A stretch of 64,000 nucleotides of DNA from Actinoplanes oblitus (GCF_030252345.1 NZ_CP126980.1:8689501-8753500), one strand, 5' to 3'. Positions 17,651-26,444 are shown, counted from the stretch's first letter. Numbers and translations: made by a program. The notes: generated by a model from the letters alone, not told the origin.

Positions 17651-17690
17651 GCTGTGCCGTCCCCGGGTTTTCCCCCGGGGACGGCACAGC
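17651..17690. repeat. 17-bp perfect inverted repeat in a divergent promoter region
   Basis: GCTGTGCCGTCCCCGGG (17651-17667) and its exact reverse complement (17674-17690) flank TTTTCC. It lies upstream of both divergent -10 boxes, so it is unlikely to be part of either mature RNA if the leaderless starts are right. It could be an operator or a DNA structure. Confidence 0.8.
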
Positions 17691-17725
17691 GGACCGCTCG
17701 GCGAGCGGGACGTGCACGCCGGTGC

Positions 17726-17731
17726 CATGCT
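17726..17731 (+). promoter_or_regulatory. -10 box of the DUF4126 gene
   Basis: CATGCT followed by six bases and the GTG at 17738. It is a weaker match than the TAGRCT boxes elsewhere. Confidence 0.35.
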
Positions 17732-17737
17732 GACTTC

Positions 17738-18358
17738 GTGTTCGAAGCATTGACCGGCACCGGCCTGGCGGCGTCCGCCGGCCTGAACGCGTACATCCCC
17801 CTGCTGACCATGGGCCTGCTGGCCCGGTACACCGACGCGATCGACCTGCCGTCCGGCTGGTCGTGGCTGGCCAACGGATGGACCCTGCTCATCCTGGCGA
17901 TCCTGCTGTCCATCGAGGTCGTCGCCGACAAGGTGCCGGTGGTCGACCACCTGAACGACGTGGTGCAGACGGTCGTCCGGCCGACAGCGGGTGGCCTCGC
18001 CTTCGGCGCCGGTTCCGCCTCGCAGACGGTGACCGTCGCCGATCCCGGCTCGTTCTTCACCTCGCACCAGTGGGTCCCGGTCGCCGCCGGCGTGCTCATC
18101 GCGCTCTGCGTGCACGGGGTCAAGGCGGCCGCCCGCCCGGTGGTCAACGTCACCACCGCCGGGTTCGGCGCGCCGGTGGCCAGCACCGCCGAGGACCTGA
18201 GCAGCGTCGTGATGTCGGTGCTGGCGATCGTGCTGCCGTTCCTGGTCCTTATCGGACTCGGGGTCATGGTGTGGGCCACCATCTGGGTCTTCCGCCGGCG
18301 CCGGCTGCGCAAGGAAGCGAAGCTGGCGACTGTCGAAACGCGTCGCCTGTTTGGTTGA
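17738..18358 (+). CDS. DUF4126 domain membrane protein
   Basis: 206 residues beginning MFEALTGTGLAASAGLNAYI, the typical opening of DUF4126 proteins. Hydrophobic segments lie near 10-30, 50-65, 105-125 and 155-185, with a basic tail (RRRRLRKEAK). The function of the family is not established; members are small integral membrane proteins. The next gene starts eight bases after its stop, so the two are probably one transcript. The GTG at 17738 is preferred over the longer open frame because the family N-terminus starts there. Confidence 0.78.
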   Translation: MFEALTGTGLAASAGLNAYIPLLTMGLLARYTDAIDLPSGWSWLANGWTLLILAILLSIEVVADKVPVVDHLNDVVQTVVRPTAGGLAFGAGSASQTVTVADPGSFFTSHQWVPVAAGVLIALCVHGVKAAARPVVNVTTAGFGAPVASTAEDLSSVVMSVLAIVLPFLVLIGLGVMVWATIWVFRRRRLRKEAKLATVETRRLFG

Positions 18359-18366
18359 CTCTGCGG

Positions 18367-19689
18367 GTGCCCGCGCTCGCCGTACCCCTTTTCGCCCTCT
18401 GCTGGTGGCTCGCCGGCTATCTGATCGGCCGGGATCCGGGGCGGCCGGCGCTGCGCTGGGCGGCCGCGGCGCTCGTCGCGTACGCGGCCGGCCTGGTCGC
18501 CTGGACCGTCGCCCCCGGCGGGCGGACCGCCGGGATCCTGGTCTGCCTGCCGGCCCTGGCCTGGGCCGGCAGCGTGGTGGCCCTGCTTCCGCTGGCGCCG
18601 GCCGAGCGGCGCCCGGTCGACGTGGGCGCGCTGGTCCTCGGCGTGACGTTCCAGGTGCTGGTGATCGCGCTGCCGGGGGCCGGCAAGCTGGTCGGCCTGA
18701 CCCCGCTGGCCGGCACCCTGGTCCTGCTCTGGCGGGTGCGCGCCGAGGTGGTGCCGCGCAGCCTGACGCCGGCGCTGACCATGATGGCCGGGCTGTACGC
18801 GGCGAGCCTGGCCGTGCTGCTGGTCCCGGTGGACACCGGCGGTCCCGGCCCGGTGCTCGCCGCGGCCGGGGTGGATCTGCTCGTCTTCGGTTACCTGATC
18901 GCCGTGGCGCACGCGATGGCCGGCGGCGAACGGCTCCGGCCGGACCTGCGCCGGGCCCTCGCGGCGGCCGTCGGCGTGTTGATCCTTATCGGTCTCCCGG
19001 TGGTATTGACCATGTACGCCGCGGACACCCGGGGCACCGTTGTCGTGCTGCAGTTCGTGGTGCTCGCGGTGGCCTCGGCGGCGGCCGGGCTGACCGGCCG
19101 GCTGAGCCGGCTGCTCGACCGGGTGGCGCTGGCCGGCGACAACCGGCTGCGCCACGACCGGGCGGCGCTGTTCGTCAACGCGGACGCGCTGCTGCGCCGC
19201 CGCGAGCAGCGCAAGCTGACCGAGATCGGCGAGCCGGAGTTCCTCCGGCTGACCCGCCGGGCGCTCGCCGACTTCAACGACCTGAACCGGCTGTCCCGCA
19301 GCCCGCTGACCGACCTGCCGGTGGTGGCCCGGCGGATCGCCGGGCGGGGCGACGACCAACCCCGGGCGCGGGCCCGGGAGCTGCGCGCGGTGCTGCGCGA
19401 GGCGGTGTCGGCGCTGCGCCCGACCGGGCCGTTCGGCACCACCGAGGAGTGGCGGTACTACAACACGCTGCAGTTCGTCGGGGTGCTCGGGCTGAACCCG
19501 TACTCGCGGCGGCAGCGGATGGACGGGCTGAGCCGGGAGGCGCGGATGGCGCTCGACTGGTTCCGGCGCAACGTGCCGCGGGACACCATGCGGCAGTGGC
19601 ACCGGGAGGCCGCCATGATCGTGGCGGCGCAGCTGTGGGAAGCCCTTTCTGACGACAGATCACGACACGCAATGGCTAATCCGTCTTAA
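18367..19689 (+). CDS. Polytopic membrane protein with cytoplasmic C-terminal GLNPYSRR domain
   Basis: 440 residues. About seven to eight hydrophobic segments span 4-240. The soluble C-terminal 200 residues are basic and helical, with TTEEWRYYNTLQF (358-370), GLNPYSRR (375-382) and MALDWFRRNVP (394-404). I do not recognise a named family. The layout recalls membrane receptors with an N-terminal 7TM sensor, but no kinase or cyclase motif is present. It is eight bases downstream of the DUF4126 gene and 47 bases upstream of the FtsK-like gene on the same strand. The GTG at 18367 is the best start, though no clear ribosome site is seen. Confidence 0.65.
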   Translation: MPALAVPLFALCWWLAGYLIGRDPGRPALRWAAAALVAYAAGLVAWTVAPGGRTAGILVCLPALAWAGSVVALLPLAPAERRPVDVGALVLGVTFQVLVIALPGAGKLVGLTPLAGTLVLLWRVRAEVVPRSLTPALTMMAGLYAASLAVLLVPVDTGGPGPVLAAAGVDLLVFGYLIAVAHAMAGGERLRPDLRRALAAAVGVLILIGLPVVLTMYAADTRGTVVVLQFVVLAVASAAAGLTGRLSRLLDRVALAGDNRLRHDRAALFVNADALLRRREQRKLTEIGEPEFLRLTRRALADFNDLNRLSRSPLTDLPVVARRIAGRGDDQPRARARELRAVLREAVSALRPTGPFGTTEEWRYYNTLQFVGVLGLNPYSRRQRMDGLSREARMALDWFRRNVPRDTMRQWHREAAMIVAAQLWEALSDDRSRHAMANPS

Positions 19690-19703
19690 TGATGGAAAAT
19701 CGC

Positions 19704-19709
19704 TAAAAT
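19704..19709 (+). promoter_or_regulatory. Possible -10 of the FtsK-like gene
   Basis: TAAAAT lies in a short AT-rich patch (19688-19710) unusual for this genome, 27 bases before the GTG at 19737. No good -35 was found. Confidence 0.3.
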
Positions 19710-19736
19710 CCCCCCACATGGAGTCCGGGGGGTCGC

Positions 19737-22343
19737 GTGGGTAGTCACCGCAACGCGCTGGTCGCCGCGGTTCGGCAGGAACTGGCCGAGGCCCGCGGCT
19801 CCGCTCGGGCCGTGCTGGCCGCCGCCGAGTCGGCCCGGGGCGAGGCGCAGACCCGCCGGCGGCTGGTCCGGGACGCGTACGCCACCTGTCTGAGCCAGCT
19901 GGCCGCCGCCCGGGAGGCCGCCCGCGACGACATCCAGCGGCGGTTCCGCGGCGAGGCCACCCAGCTCGCCGGACACCTGCGCGGCCTGGCCACCTCCAGC
20001 GCCACCGGCGCGGCCGGCGCGCCCTGGCGGCTGTGGTCGCCCAGCGAGCCGGACCCCGGCGCCCGGCCCGGGCTGCTGCGGATCGGCGCCATCACCTTCG
20101 ACGACACCGCCGCGCTGCCCGGCCTGATCCCGCTGCTGGACGCCGTGCACCTGCACGTCTCCGGGCCGTCTCCGCAGGTGGACGACCTGATCACCGGGGT
20201 GCTGCTGCGAGCGCTGGGCAGCACCCGGCCGGGCGACGTACAGCTGACCGTCTACGACCCGGAGAACCTCGGCGGCACGCTCGCCCCGTTCGCGCCGCTG
20301 AACCCGACCTTCGTCGGGCCGGGCGGCCTCGGCTCGCTCCTCGACGAACTGGCCGAGCACATCTGCCGGGTGAACGAGTCGCTCGGCGGGCAGTACCCGT
20401 CGCTGGCCGACCTGGCCGCCGCCCGCCCCGGCCCGCGCCCGGAGCCGTGGCGGCTGGTGGTGCTGCTCGCCGACCGGGCCACCTCGGTCGAGATGACCAC
20501 CGGGCAGCGGGCGCAGCTGGGGCGGATCGTGCGTACCGGGGTGGCCTGCGGGGTGCACCTGGTGGTGCGCGGGCTGGACCTCGACGACGACCCGACGGTG
20601 GAGCGGATCACCGTGCTCCGCGACCAGCTGGCCACCTGCGACTCGCTGGGCAAGCTGGAGATCCGGCTGGACCCGCCACCGCCGCCGGAACGGATCGCGG
20701 CGTTCTGCCGGAGCAGCGCCGAGCGGCTGCGGGCCGGTCCGGGCCCGGCCAACCTGGCCGACCTGGAGCCGGCCCGGCACTGGACCGAGTCCTCGGTCTA
20801 CGGGCTGGTCGCGCCGATCGGCGACAGCACCGACGGGAGCCTGGTCGAGGTGCCGCTCGGGGACGACCCGCCGCACGCGCTGATCGGCGGCCCGTCCGGC
20901 TCCGGCAAGACCAACCTGATCTACGCCTGGCTGGGCTCACTGGCCACCCGGTACGGCCCCGAGGAGCTCGCGCTCTACCTGCTGGACTTCAAGGAGGGCG
21001 TGTCGTTCGCCAGGTACGCCCCCGGCCCGCGGGACCCGAGCTGGCTGCCCCAGGTGCGGCTGGCCGGCATCAACGTCAACGGCGACCGCGAGTTCGGCCT
21101 GGCCATGCTCCGGCACCTGGGCGAGGAGCTGCGCACCCGGGCTCAGGCGGCGAAACGCCACGACGCCGGCAAGCTGGCCGAGCTGCGCGCCGAGGACCCG
21201 GCCGGGCACTGGCCGCGGATCGTCGCGGTGATCGACGAGTTCCAGGTGCTGCTGGCCGGCCGGGACGCGGTCGCCGACGAGGCGGTCGCCCTGCTCGAGG
21301 ACCTCGCCCGGCGGGGCCGCTCCCAGGGCATCCACCTGATCCTGGCCAGCCAGGACGTGGCGGGTATCCAGGCACTGTGGGGCCGGCCCGGCCTGATCGC
21401 CCAGTTCACCCTGCGGATCGCGCTGCCCAAGGCGCGCCGGATCCTGGCCGACGACAACCTGGCGGCGGCGGTCATCCCGCGCTTCCACGCGGTGGTGAAC
21501 ACCGAGTCCGGGATGTCCGGGGCGAACCGGATCGTGCGCCTGCCGGACGCCGGCGACCGGACGGTGTGGCGCACCCTGCAACGCCGGCTGTGGCGGGCCC
21601 GGCCGGCCGGCTGTGCCGAACCGCGGCTGTTCGACGGCGACGCGGTGCCCCGGCTGCCGGCCGCGTTGCGCCCCGCCGGGCGGGTGCCGTCCGCCGACGC
21701 GCCGGTCGGCTCGTCGCCCGGCGCGGTGCTCGGCGAGCGGATCGACGTGGCCGCCCAACCGGCCCGGCTCCGGCTCGGCCGGATGCCGGGACGCAACCTC
21801 GCGGTCCTCGGCACCCGCGCCGACGAGGCGTGCGACGTGCTGGCGGCGGCCGCGCTCAGCCTGGCCGCGCAGGGGCCGGCGCACTTCAGCGTGATCTGCC
21901 TGGACCCGGGCGCCACGCCGGCCGCCGCGCGGCTCGTCGCCGAGCTGCCGTCGGCGGACTGGTACGACGCGACCGACGCCCGCTTCGACCTGAGTCACCT
22001 GGACATCCCGCACTATGTCGTCGGCTACGCGCTGGACGCGGCCCGTGACCCGGCCCTCAGGAAGCTGCTGACCGAGGGCCCGGAACAGCGCACCCACGTG
22101 CTCGGCTGGTGGCGCTCGGTGGCCCGGCTCCGCGACGACCTGGGCGGCATCGGCGCCCGGTTCGACGCGATCGGCGCCTGGGTCGCGCTCGACGTGCACG
22201 GCGCCGACCTGGCCCCGCTGCACCCGCAGCCCGGTGGCCCGGTCTGGTACCCGCGACCGCGGCGCGCGCTGTTCTTCGACCGCTCGGTGCACCGCACACC
22301 CGAAGTGATCATCCCGTACGAGGTGAACAGTGACCACACGTGA
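19737..22343 (+). CDS. FtsK/SpoIIIE-type ATPase with three RecA-like regions
   Basis: 868 residues. A coiled-coil N-terminus (1-85) is followed by a degenerate RecA-like region (about 115-330, no Walker A). The active FtsK/SpoIIIE domain comes next (about 370-600), with Walker A GGPSGSGKTN (384-393) and Walker B IVAVIDEF (Asp500, Glu501). A third degenerate region follows (about 690-850). There are no transmembrane segments and no FtsK gamma domain. The three-domain layout recalls EccC of type VII secretion, but no other secretion gene is nearby. It may pump DNA or protein. The start GTG follows a GGGGGG site. The next gene overlaps its end by 14 bases. Confidence 0.8.
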   Translation: MGSHRNALVAAVRQELAEARGSARAVLAAAESARGEAQTRRRLVRDAYATCLSQLAAAREAARDDIQRRFRGEATQLAGHLRGLATSSATGAAGAPWRLWSPSEPDPGARPGLLRIGAITFDDTAALPGLIPLLDAVHLHVSGPSPQVDDLITGVLLRALGSTRPGDVQLTVYDPENLGGTLAPFAPLNPTFVGPGGLGSLLDELAEHICRVNESLGGQYPSLADLAAARPGPRPEPWRLVVLLADRATSVEMTTGQRAQLGRIVRTGVACGVHLVVRGLDLDDDPTVERITVLRDQLATCDSLGKLEIRLDPPPPPERIAAFCRSSAERLRAGPGPANLADLEPARHWTESSVYGLVAPIGDSTDGSLVEVPLGDDPPHALIGGPSGSGKTNLIYAWLGSLATRYGPEELALYLLDFKEGVSFARYAPGPRDPSWLPQVRLAGINVNGDREFGLAMLRHLGEELRTRAQAAKRHDAGKLAELRAEDPAGHWPRIVAVIDEFQVLLAGRDAVADEAVALLEDLARRGRSQGIHLILASQDVAGIQALWGRPGLIAQFTLRIALPKARRILADDNLAAAVIPRFHAVVNTESGMSGANRIVRLPDAGDRTVWRTLQRRLWRARPAGCAEPRLFDGDAVPRLPAALRPAGRVPSADAPVGSSPGAVLGERIDVAAQPARLRLGRMPGRNLAVLGTRADEACDVLAAAALSLAAQGPAHFSVICLDPGATPAAARLVAELPSADWYDATDARFDLSHLDIPHYVVGYALDAARDPALRKLLTEGPEQRTHVLGWWRSVARLRDDLGGIGARFDAIGAWVALDVHGADLAPLHPQPGGPVWYPRPRRALFFDRSVHRTPEVIIPYEVNSDHT

Positions 22344-23100
22344 CCGGCAGCCGCCCAGCCGCGACTACCAGTTGATGGTGAGTGCCCTGGCCGAGGTGAC
22401 CCGGCGCCGCGACGCCGAGCTGGACCAGGCGGAGCAGGCGTATCAGGACAACGCCGCGCGCGCCGCCGGCGAACTGGCCCGGGCCGAGAACGACGCCCTG
22501 GCCGCCGATCGCTGGGCCGGCGCGGCCGCCGCGCAGGTGCTGGACGTGGACCGGGAGGCGGCGCGGCTCTGGGCCCAGCTGCGCCGGGCGCGCGGCCTGC
22601 GGGTCCGGGCGCTCGGCGAGGTGCCCGACCCGGCGCCGGTCGAGGCCCTCCCCCGGGTCGCCCTGCAACGCCGCCCGTCCTCGCTGGACGGCCTCGCCGA
22701 ACCGGGCGGCGCCGGGCCCGGCCGGCAGTCGCCCCGGGCGCTGCTCGCCCGGGCCGCCGACCGCATCGACGACCGGATCCGGCCGAACGGCCGCCGCGCG
22801 CTGCCCCGCTGGTCGCTGCCGCTGCTCCCGCTGATCGGCGCGGCCGCCGCGGCCCTGGCCGGGCTGATCGCCGCCGGGCTGGTCACGTTCGGGCACGAGG
22901 CGGTCTGGGGCGGCGCGATCATCCGGGGGCTCGGCTGGCTGGCGTTCCTCATCGCCCCGTCGGCGGGCGTGCCGGCCGCGGCGGTGCTGGCGCACCGCCG
23001 GCTGCGCGCCCGGCTGGACGTCGGCGGCATCGGCCTCACCCTGCTCGGCGGCATGATCGCCGCCACGGCCCTGTCCCTGACCTTCGCCGCCTCCCACTGA
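22330..23100 (+). CDS. Coiled-coil membrane protein, partner of the FtsK-like ATPase
   Basis: 256 residues. The N-terminal 95 residues are a charged coiled coil (AEVTRRRDAELDQAEQAYQD region), then a flexible linker (98-150), then three hydrophobic helices (about 161-185, 195-222 and 232-255). No family is recognised. Its GTG start lies inside the end of the FtsK-like gene (14-base overlap, AGGTGA just upstream), so translation is coupled. I infer that it anchors the soluble ATPase to the membrane by coiled-coil contact, since both proteins carry a coiled-coil N-terminus. Confidence 0.65.
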   Translation: MTTRDRQPPSRDYQLMVSALAEVTRRRDAELDQAEQAYQDNAARAAGELARAENDALAADRWAGAAAAQVLDVDREAARLWAQLRRARGLRVRALGEVPDPAPVEALPRVALQRRPSSLDGLAEPGGAGPGRQSPRALLARAADRIDDRIRPNGRRALPRWSLPLLPLIGAAAAALAGLIAAGLVTFGHEAVWGGAIIRGLGWLAFLIAPSAGVPAAAVLAHRRLRARLDVGGIGLTLLGGMIAATALSLTFAASH

Positions 23101-23402
23101 CCCCGCGGCAGCCGCAACGACGAGCGCAGCCCGTTGCGGCCGGGCGCCCACGCGCGGCCCAGCGGCGCGCCGCGGTCCGGACCGGCGCCGGCCTCGCGGC
23201 CGCGAGCAACAGCTCCCGCCCGGAACGGCGAAGCGATCCGGCACCGGGACTACATCGCGCTGCGGCCACGGGACGATCGATTGCGGTTGGGGCAGCCCGA
23301 GACCGTACAAAATCGGGTTCGAAAAGCGACGCCTACCCGAAGCCCAGAAGAGAGCCCCAGGCCGAAGCGGCCCGGGGCTCCTCTCCCGAATGACCCAACA
23401 GA
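23101..23402. other. Convergent spacer with a bidirectional hairpin
   Basis: 302 bases between the membrane-protein gene and the convergent dehydrogenase gene. The only clear element is the hairpin at 23352-23380. No tandem repeat and no gene is seen. Confidence 0.6.
23352..23380. terminator. Bidirectional terminator-like hairpin
   Basis: GAGCCCC-A-GGCC pairs with GGCC-C-GGGGCTC around a GAAGC loop (11 pairs, one mismatch). It sits between convergent genes, 22 bases from the dehydrogenase stop. Confidence 0.6.
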
Positions 23403-24251
23403 TCAGTAGCTGTAGAAGCCCTTGCCGGTCTTGCGGCCCAGGTCGCCCGCCGTGACCATGCGCTGCAGCAGCTCCGGCGGGAAGAACTTCTCGTCCTGGG
23501 TGTCGCGGTAGATGTTGCCGGCCGCGTTCAGCATCACGTCGAGGCCGGTCAGGTCGACGGTGGCGAGCGGGCCCATGGCGTGGCCGAAGCCGAGCTTCAT
23601 CACCGTGTCGAGGTCGGCCGCGGAGATCACGCCGGACTCGACCAGCTTGATCGCCTCGACCAGCAGGGCGGAGAACAGCCGGTTCGAGACGAAGCCGGCG
23701 ACGTCCCGCTTGACCTCGACGCAGGTCTTGCCGACGCCCTCGGCGAAGTCGCGGGCGGTGGCCAGCGTCTCGTCCGACGTCTGGTAGCCGCGGACCAGCT
23801 CGACCAGCTTCATCATCGGGACCGGAGAGAAGAAGTGGATGCCGACCACCGACTCCGGCCGCGAGGTGATCGCCGCGATCTGGGTGATCGGGATGGCCGA
23901 GGTGTTGGTGCCCAGCACCGCGCCGGCCTTGCAGATCTTGTCGAGAGCCTTGAAGACCTCGTGCTTGGCCTCCACCTTCTCGTAGATCGCCTCGACCACC
24001 ACGTCGGCCTCGGCGACCGCGTCGAGGTCGGTGGTCGGGCTGATCCGCTGCAGGGTGGCCTCGACCTCCTCCTCGGCGATCTTGCCCTTGGCCGCGAAGC
24101 GGGTGAGCGAGTCGCGGATCGCGGCGAGCCCGCGCTTGAGCGAGGCGTCGTCGACGTCCCGCATGGTGACCTGCCAACCGGCCTGCGCCGAGACCTGCGC
24201 GATGCCCGAACCCATCAGTCCGGACCCGATGACCGCGAGACGACCCGCCAT
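23403..24251 (-). CDS. 3-hydroxyacyl-CoA (3-hydroxybutyryl-CoA) dehydrogenase
   Basis: 282 residues, the usual length of the monofunctional enzyme. The NAD-binding motif GSGLMGSG is at 9-16, the catalytic pair is His139 (GIHFFSPVP) and Glu151 (LVE), and the C-terminal domain has the family DRLF-like GFVSNRLFSALL. It oxidises (S)-3-hydroxybutyryl-CoA to acetoacetyl-CoA, or runs in reverse for butyrate and PHB-type metabolism, and pairs logically with the thiolase at 5.3 kb and the isobutyryl-type mutase. A GAAGGAG site precedes the ATG. The frame stays open far upstream across murA, but only as an antisense shadow. Confidence 0.92.
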   Translation of the reverse strand: MAGRLAVIGSGLMGSGIAQVSAQAGWQVTMRDVDDASLKRGLAAIRDSLTRFAAKGKIAEEEVEATLQRISPTTDLDAVAEADVVVEAIYEKVEAKHEVFKALDKICKAGAVLGTNTSAIPITQIAAITSRPESVVGIHFFSPVPMMKLVELVRGYQTSDETLATARDFAEGVGKTCVEVKRDVAGFVSNRLFSALLVEAIKLVESGVISAADLDTVMKLGFGHAMGPLATVDLTGLDVMLNAAGNIYRDTQDEKFFPPELLQRMVTAGDLGRKTGKGFYSY

Positions 24252-24359
24252 GCTCCACTCCTTCGTTAGAGGCGGGGTCATTCTAACGGGGTTACTTAAC
24301 GGAAACTTAGGCCCGGCCTCGATCGGGGCAAAGCCGGAGAAAACCGCCTGGCACGGTGC

Positions 24360-24365
24360 CAGACT
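24360..24365 (+). promoter_or_regulatory. -10 box of the small membrane protein gene
   Basis: CAGACT, six bases, then ATG at 24372; a leaderless start is predicted. Confidence 0.4.
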
Positions 24366-24371
24366 GTGCGC

Positions 24372-24704
24372 ATGGCCACGAGCGACGGCTGGTACCTCAT
24401 CGGACCGTTGATCGCCGTCGGTCTGGTCGGCTTTCTCGGCGCCGTGTTCTGGCGCATGGGCCTGCAGCCAGGTCCCCCGGACGGTCTGGCGGACGGCCTG
24501 GCGATCTTCGGCGAGCAGGAGGACTACGGCCTCCTGTGGCCCGCCGCGGTCACCGACGAGCCCGAGATCGCCGACGAGATCCGGCGGTTGCTCTCGGACG
24601 CGGGCATCCGGGCCACCAAGGCGACCCGGCGGGACGGCCGGGTCTGCGTCCTGGTCTTCGCCGAAGAGGTGGAGGAGGCACGCCGCCTGGTCGGCTCCGC
24701 CTAG
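24372..24704 (+). CDS. Small single-pass membrane protein with DUF2007-like C-terminus
   Basis: 110 residues. One membrane helix (about 8-28) is followed by a soluble part. The last 40 residues (EIADEIRRLLSDAGIRATKA and onward) resemble the DUF2007 putative signal-transducing fold, in which two short strands flank a helix. No catalytic motif is visible. It converges tightly on murA (eight bases between stops). The ATG is chosen over a GTG six bases upstream, because the GTG falls within the spacer after the -10 box. Confidence 0.68.
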   Translation: MATSDGWYLIGPLIAVGLVGFLGAVFWRMGLQPGPPDGLADGLAIFGEQEDYGLLWPAAVTDEPEIADEIRRLLSDAGIRATKATRRDGRVCVLVFAEEVEEARRLVGSA

Positions 24705-24712
24705 GACGAACC

Positions 24713-26002
24713 CTAGAAGTCGAAGGTCGGCTCCGGGACGTCCGTCCGCTCCACCTCGACGCCCAGCCGGGCCAGGTCGTCGACGAAGTTCGGATAGCCC
24801 CGGTCGATGTGGTGCACCTCGCCCACCTCGGTCACCCCGTCGGCGCACAGCCCGGCGATGACCAGGCCGGCCCCGGCCCGGATGTCGGTGGCCCGGACCG
24901 GGGCGCCGGAGAGCCGCTCCCGTCCGTTCACCACCGCGTGGTGCCCGTCGGTGCGGATGTCGGCGCCCAGCCGGACCATCTCGTTCACGAACATGAACCG
25001 GCCGTCGAAGATGTTCTCGGTGATCAGCGAGGAGCCCTCGGCGACGGCGGCCAGCCCGAGCGCCATCGGCAGCAGGTCGGTGGCGAACCCCGGGAACGGC
25101 AGCGTGACGATGTCGACGTGCCGCGGCCGCTCGGCCATCCGGACCCGGAACCAGTTGTCCCCCGGGTCGACGGTCGCCCCGGCCGCCACCAGCTTGTCCA
25201 GCGCGATGTCCAGGAACTCCGGGCGCACCCCGTGCACGGTGACGTCGCCCCGGGTCATCGCCGCGCCGTAGGCCCACGTCCCGCCGACGATCCGGTCGCC
25301 GATGGTGGTGTGCCGGACCGGCTTGAGCGGCCCGTCCACCCCCTCGATGACGAGCGTCGAGGTGCCGGCCCCGTGGATCCGGGCGCCCATCGCGGTGAGC
25401 ATCTGGCAGATGTCCACGATCTCCGGCTCCCGGGCCGCGTTGTCGATCTCCGTGACGCCCTTGGCCAGGACCGCGGCCATCAGCAGGTTCTCGGTGGCGC
25501 CGACGCTCGGGAAGTCCAGCCAGATCTTGGTCCCGCGCAGGCCGGCCGGAGCCGAGGCGATCACGAAGCCGTGCTCGTTGGAGATCTCCGCGCCCATCCG
25601 GGCCAGGCCGGAGACGTGCATGTCCAGGCCACGGGAGCCGATCATGTCGCCGCCGGGGAGCGCGACCCGCACGTAGCCCCGGCGCGCCAGCAGCGGCCCG
25701 AGCACGCAGATCGACGCGCGCAGCCGCCGGACCAGGTCGTAGTCGGCCTCGGCGCCCGGCTCGAAGGGCACGTCGATGACCGCCTCGGTGCCGTCCAGCG
25801 CCACGGTGCAGCCGAGCCGGCGCAGCACCTCGGCCATGATCGCGATGTCGGTGATCCGGGGCACGTTGGAGACCACGCTGCGCCCCTCACCCAGCAGCGC
25901 GACAGCCATCAGCTTGAGTGCCGAGTTCTTCGCGCCGCCGACCGAGACGTCACCGGTGAGCGGGTTGCCACCCTTTACCCTGATCACATCCACGCGGGCC
26001 AT
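24713..26002 (-). CDS. murA: UDP-N-acetylglucosamine 1-carboxyvinyltransferase
   Basis: 429 residues. This enzyme transfers enolpyruvate from PEP to UDP-GlcNAc, the first committed step of peptidoglycan synthesis. The conserved NSALK region is at 26-30. The catalytic loop reads [15 protein letters not shown]: Asp119 stands where most bacteria have Cys. That Cys-to-Asp form, also known in mycobacteria, is not alkylated by fosfomycin, so intrinsic resistance is expected. The ATG at 26002 starts just before the fold; an upstream GTG at 26044 would add 14 residues. Confidence 0.93.
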   Translation of the reverse strand: MARVDVIRVKGGNPLTGDVSVGGAKNSALKLMAVALLGEGRSVVSNVPRITDIAIMAEVLRRLGCTVALDGTEAVIDVPFEPGAEADYDLVRRLRASICVLGPLLARRGYVRVALPGGDMIGSRGLDMHVSGLARMGAEISNEHGFVIASAPAGLRGTKIWLDFPSVGATENLLMAAVLAKGVTEIDNAAREPEIVDICQMLTAMGARIHGAGTSTLVIEGVDGPLKPVRHTTIGDRIVGGTWAYGAAMTRGDVTVHGVRPEFLDIALDKLVAAGATVDPGDNWFRVRMAERPRHVDIVTLPFPGFATDLLPMALGLAAVAEGSSLITENIFDGRFMFVNEMVRLGADIRTDGHHAVVNGRERLSGAPVRATDIRAGAGLVIAGLCADGVTEVGEVHHIDRGYPNFVDDLARLGVEVERTDVPEPTFDF

Positions 26003-26094
26003 CGTAGGGTCCGGAACCCAGATCCGGCGCACGGGGCGGGTCACTCGTCGCGGCTTCCCCTGGCCCCTCGCCTCCGGGCGCTCGATTCCGCCCA

Positions 26095-26151
26095 GGCCGC
26101 CTATCTCGGGTCGGGCCGCCTATCTCGGGTCGGGCCGCCTCTCCCGGGTCG
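26095..26151. repeat. 19-bp tandem triplet in the murA upstream region
   Basis: GGCCGCCTATCTCGGGTCG occurs exactly at 26095-26113 and 26114-26132, and with two changes at 26133-26151. Its place 93 bases upstream of the murA start makes a regulatory role possible. Confidence 0.88.
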
Positions 26152-26438
26152 GCCTGCCGACGATCAAGATCAAATTCGGGACAATCCGATACGCGCGTCC
26201 GCTGTGGTGCGGATCGCATGCTCCCGCGCGGGCCGGGTCCGGCGATCTGGCCGCTGCGCGTCCATAGCGATCGCCGGACCCTTCATTGTCCGTGGATGGT
26301 CACCGAAACCCCGGCGCGCCCCCGTGCGGCGGCGAGCGGACCAGCGGCGGGGCCCGTGCGACCGCCGGTGGCCGGCACCACCGCGACGCCCCCACCACGC
26401 GCCGACCACCGCGGCTCCGTACCCGGCGAGGTGGCCAC

Positions 26439-26444
26439 TAGGCT
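26439..26444 (+). promoter_or_regulatory. -10 box of the cobalamin adenosyltransferase gene
   Basis: TAGGCT, six bases, then ATG at 26451; a leaderless start is predicted. Confidence 0.5.

Noticed and set aside
15655..19602. Very long minus-strand open frame of more than 1300 codons
   Set aside because: It runs antisense through the permease, DUF4126 and membrane protein genes and across nucS; its composition (Arg, Gly, Gln and His rich) is typical of high-GC shadow frames.
18351..19652. Alternative rightward frame with an ATG at 18351
   Set aside because: Its product is Arg/Gly-rich without hydrophobic segments, while the frame from 18367 gives a coherent membrane protein with a conserved-looking C-terminus.
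19737..22343. Type VII secretion EccC
   Set aside because: Only the general three-domain layout agrees; there are no membrane helices in the ATPase and no EccB, EccD, EccE, MycP or WXG100 genes nearby.
23403..25277. 624-codon form of the hydroxyacyl-CoA dehydrogenase
   Set aside because: The upstream 340 codons are antisense or out-of-frame to murA and the small gene; the family N-terminus starts at 24251 behind a GAAGGAG site.
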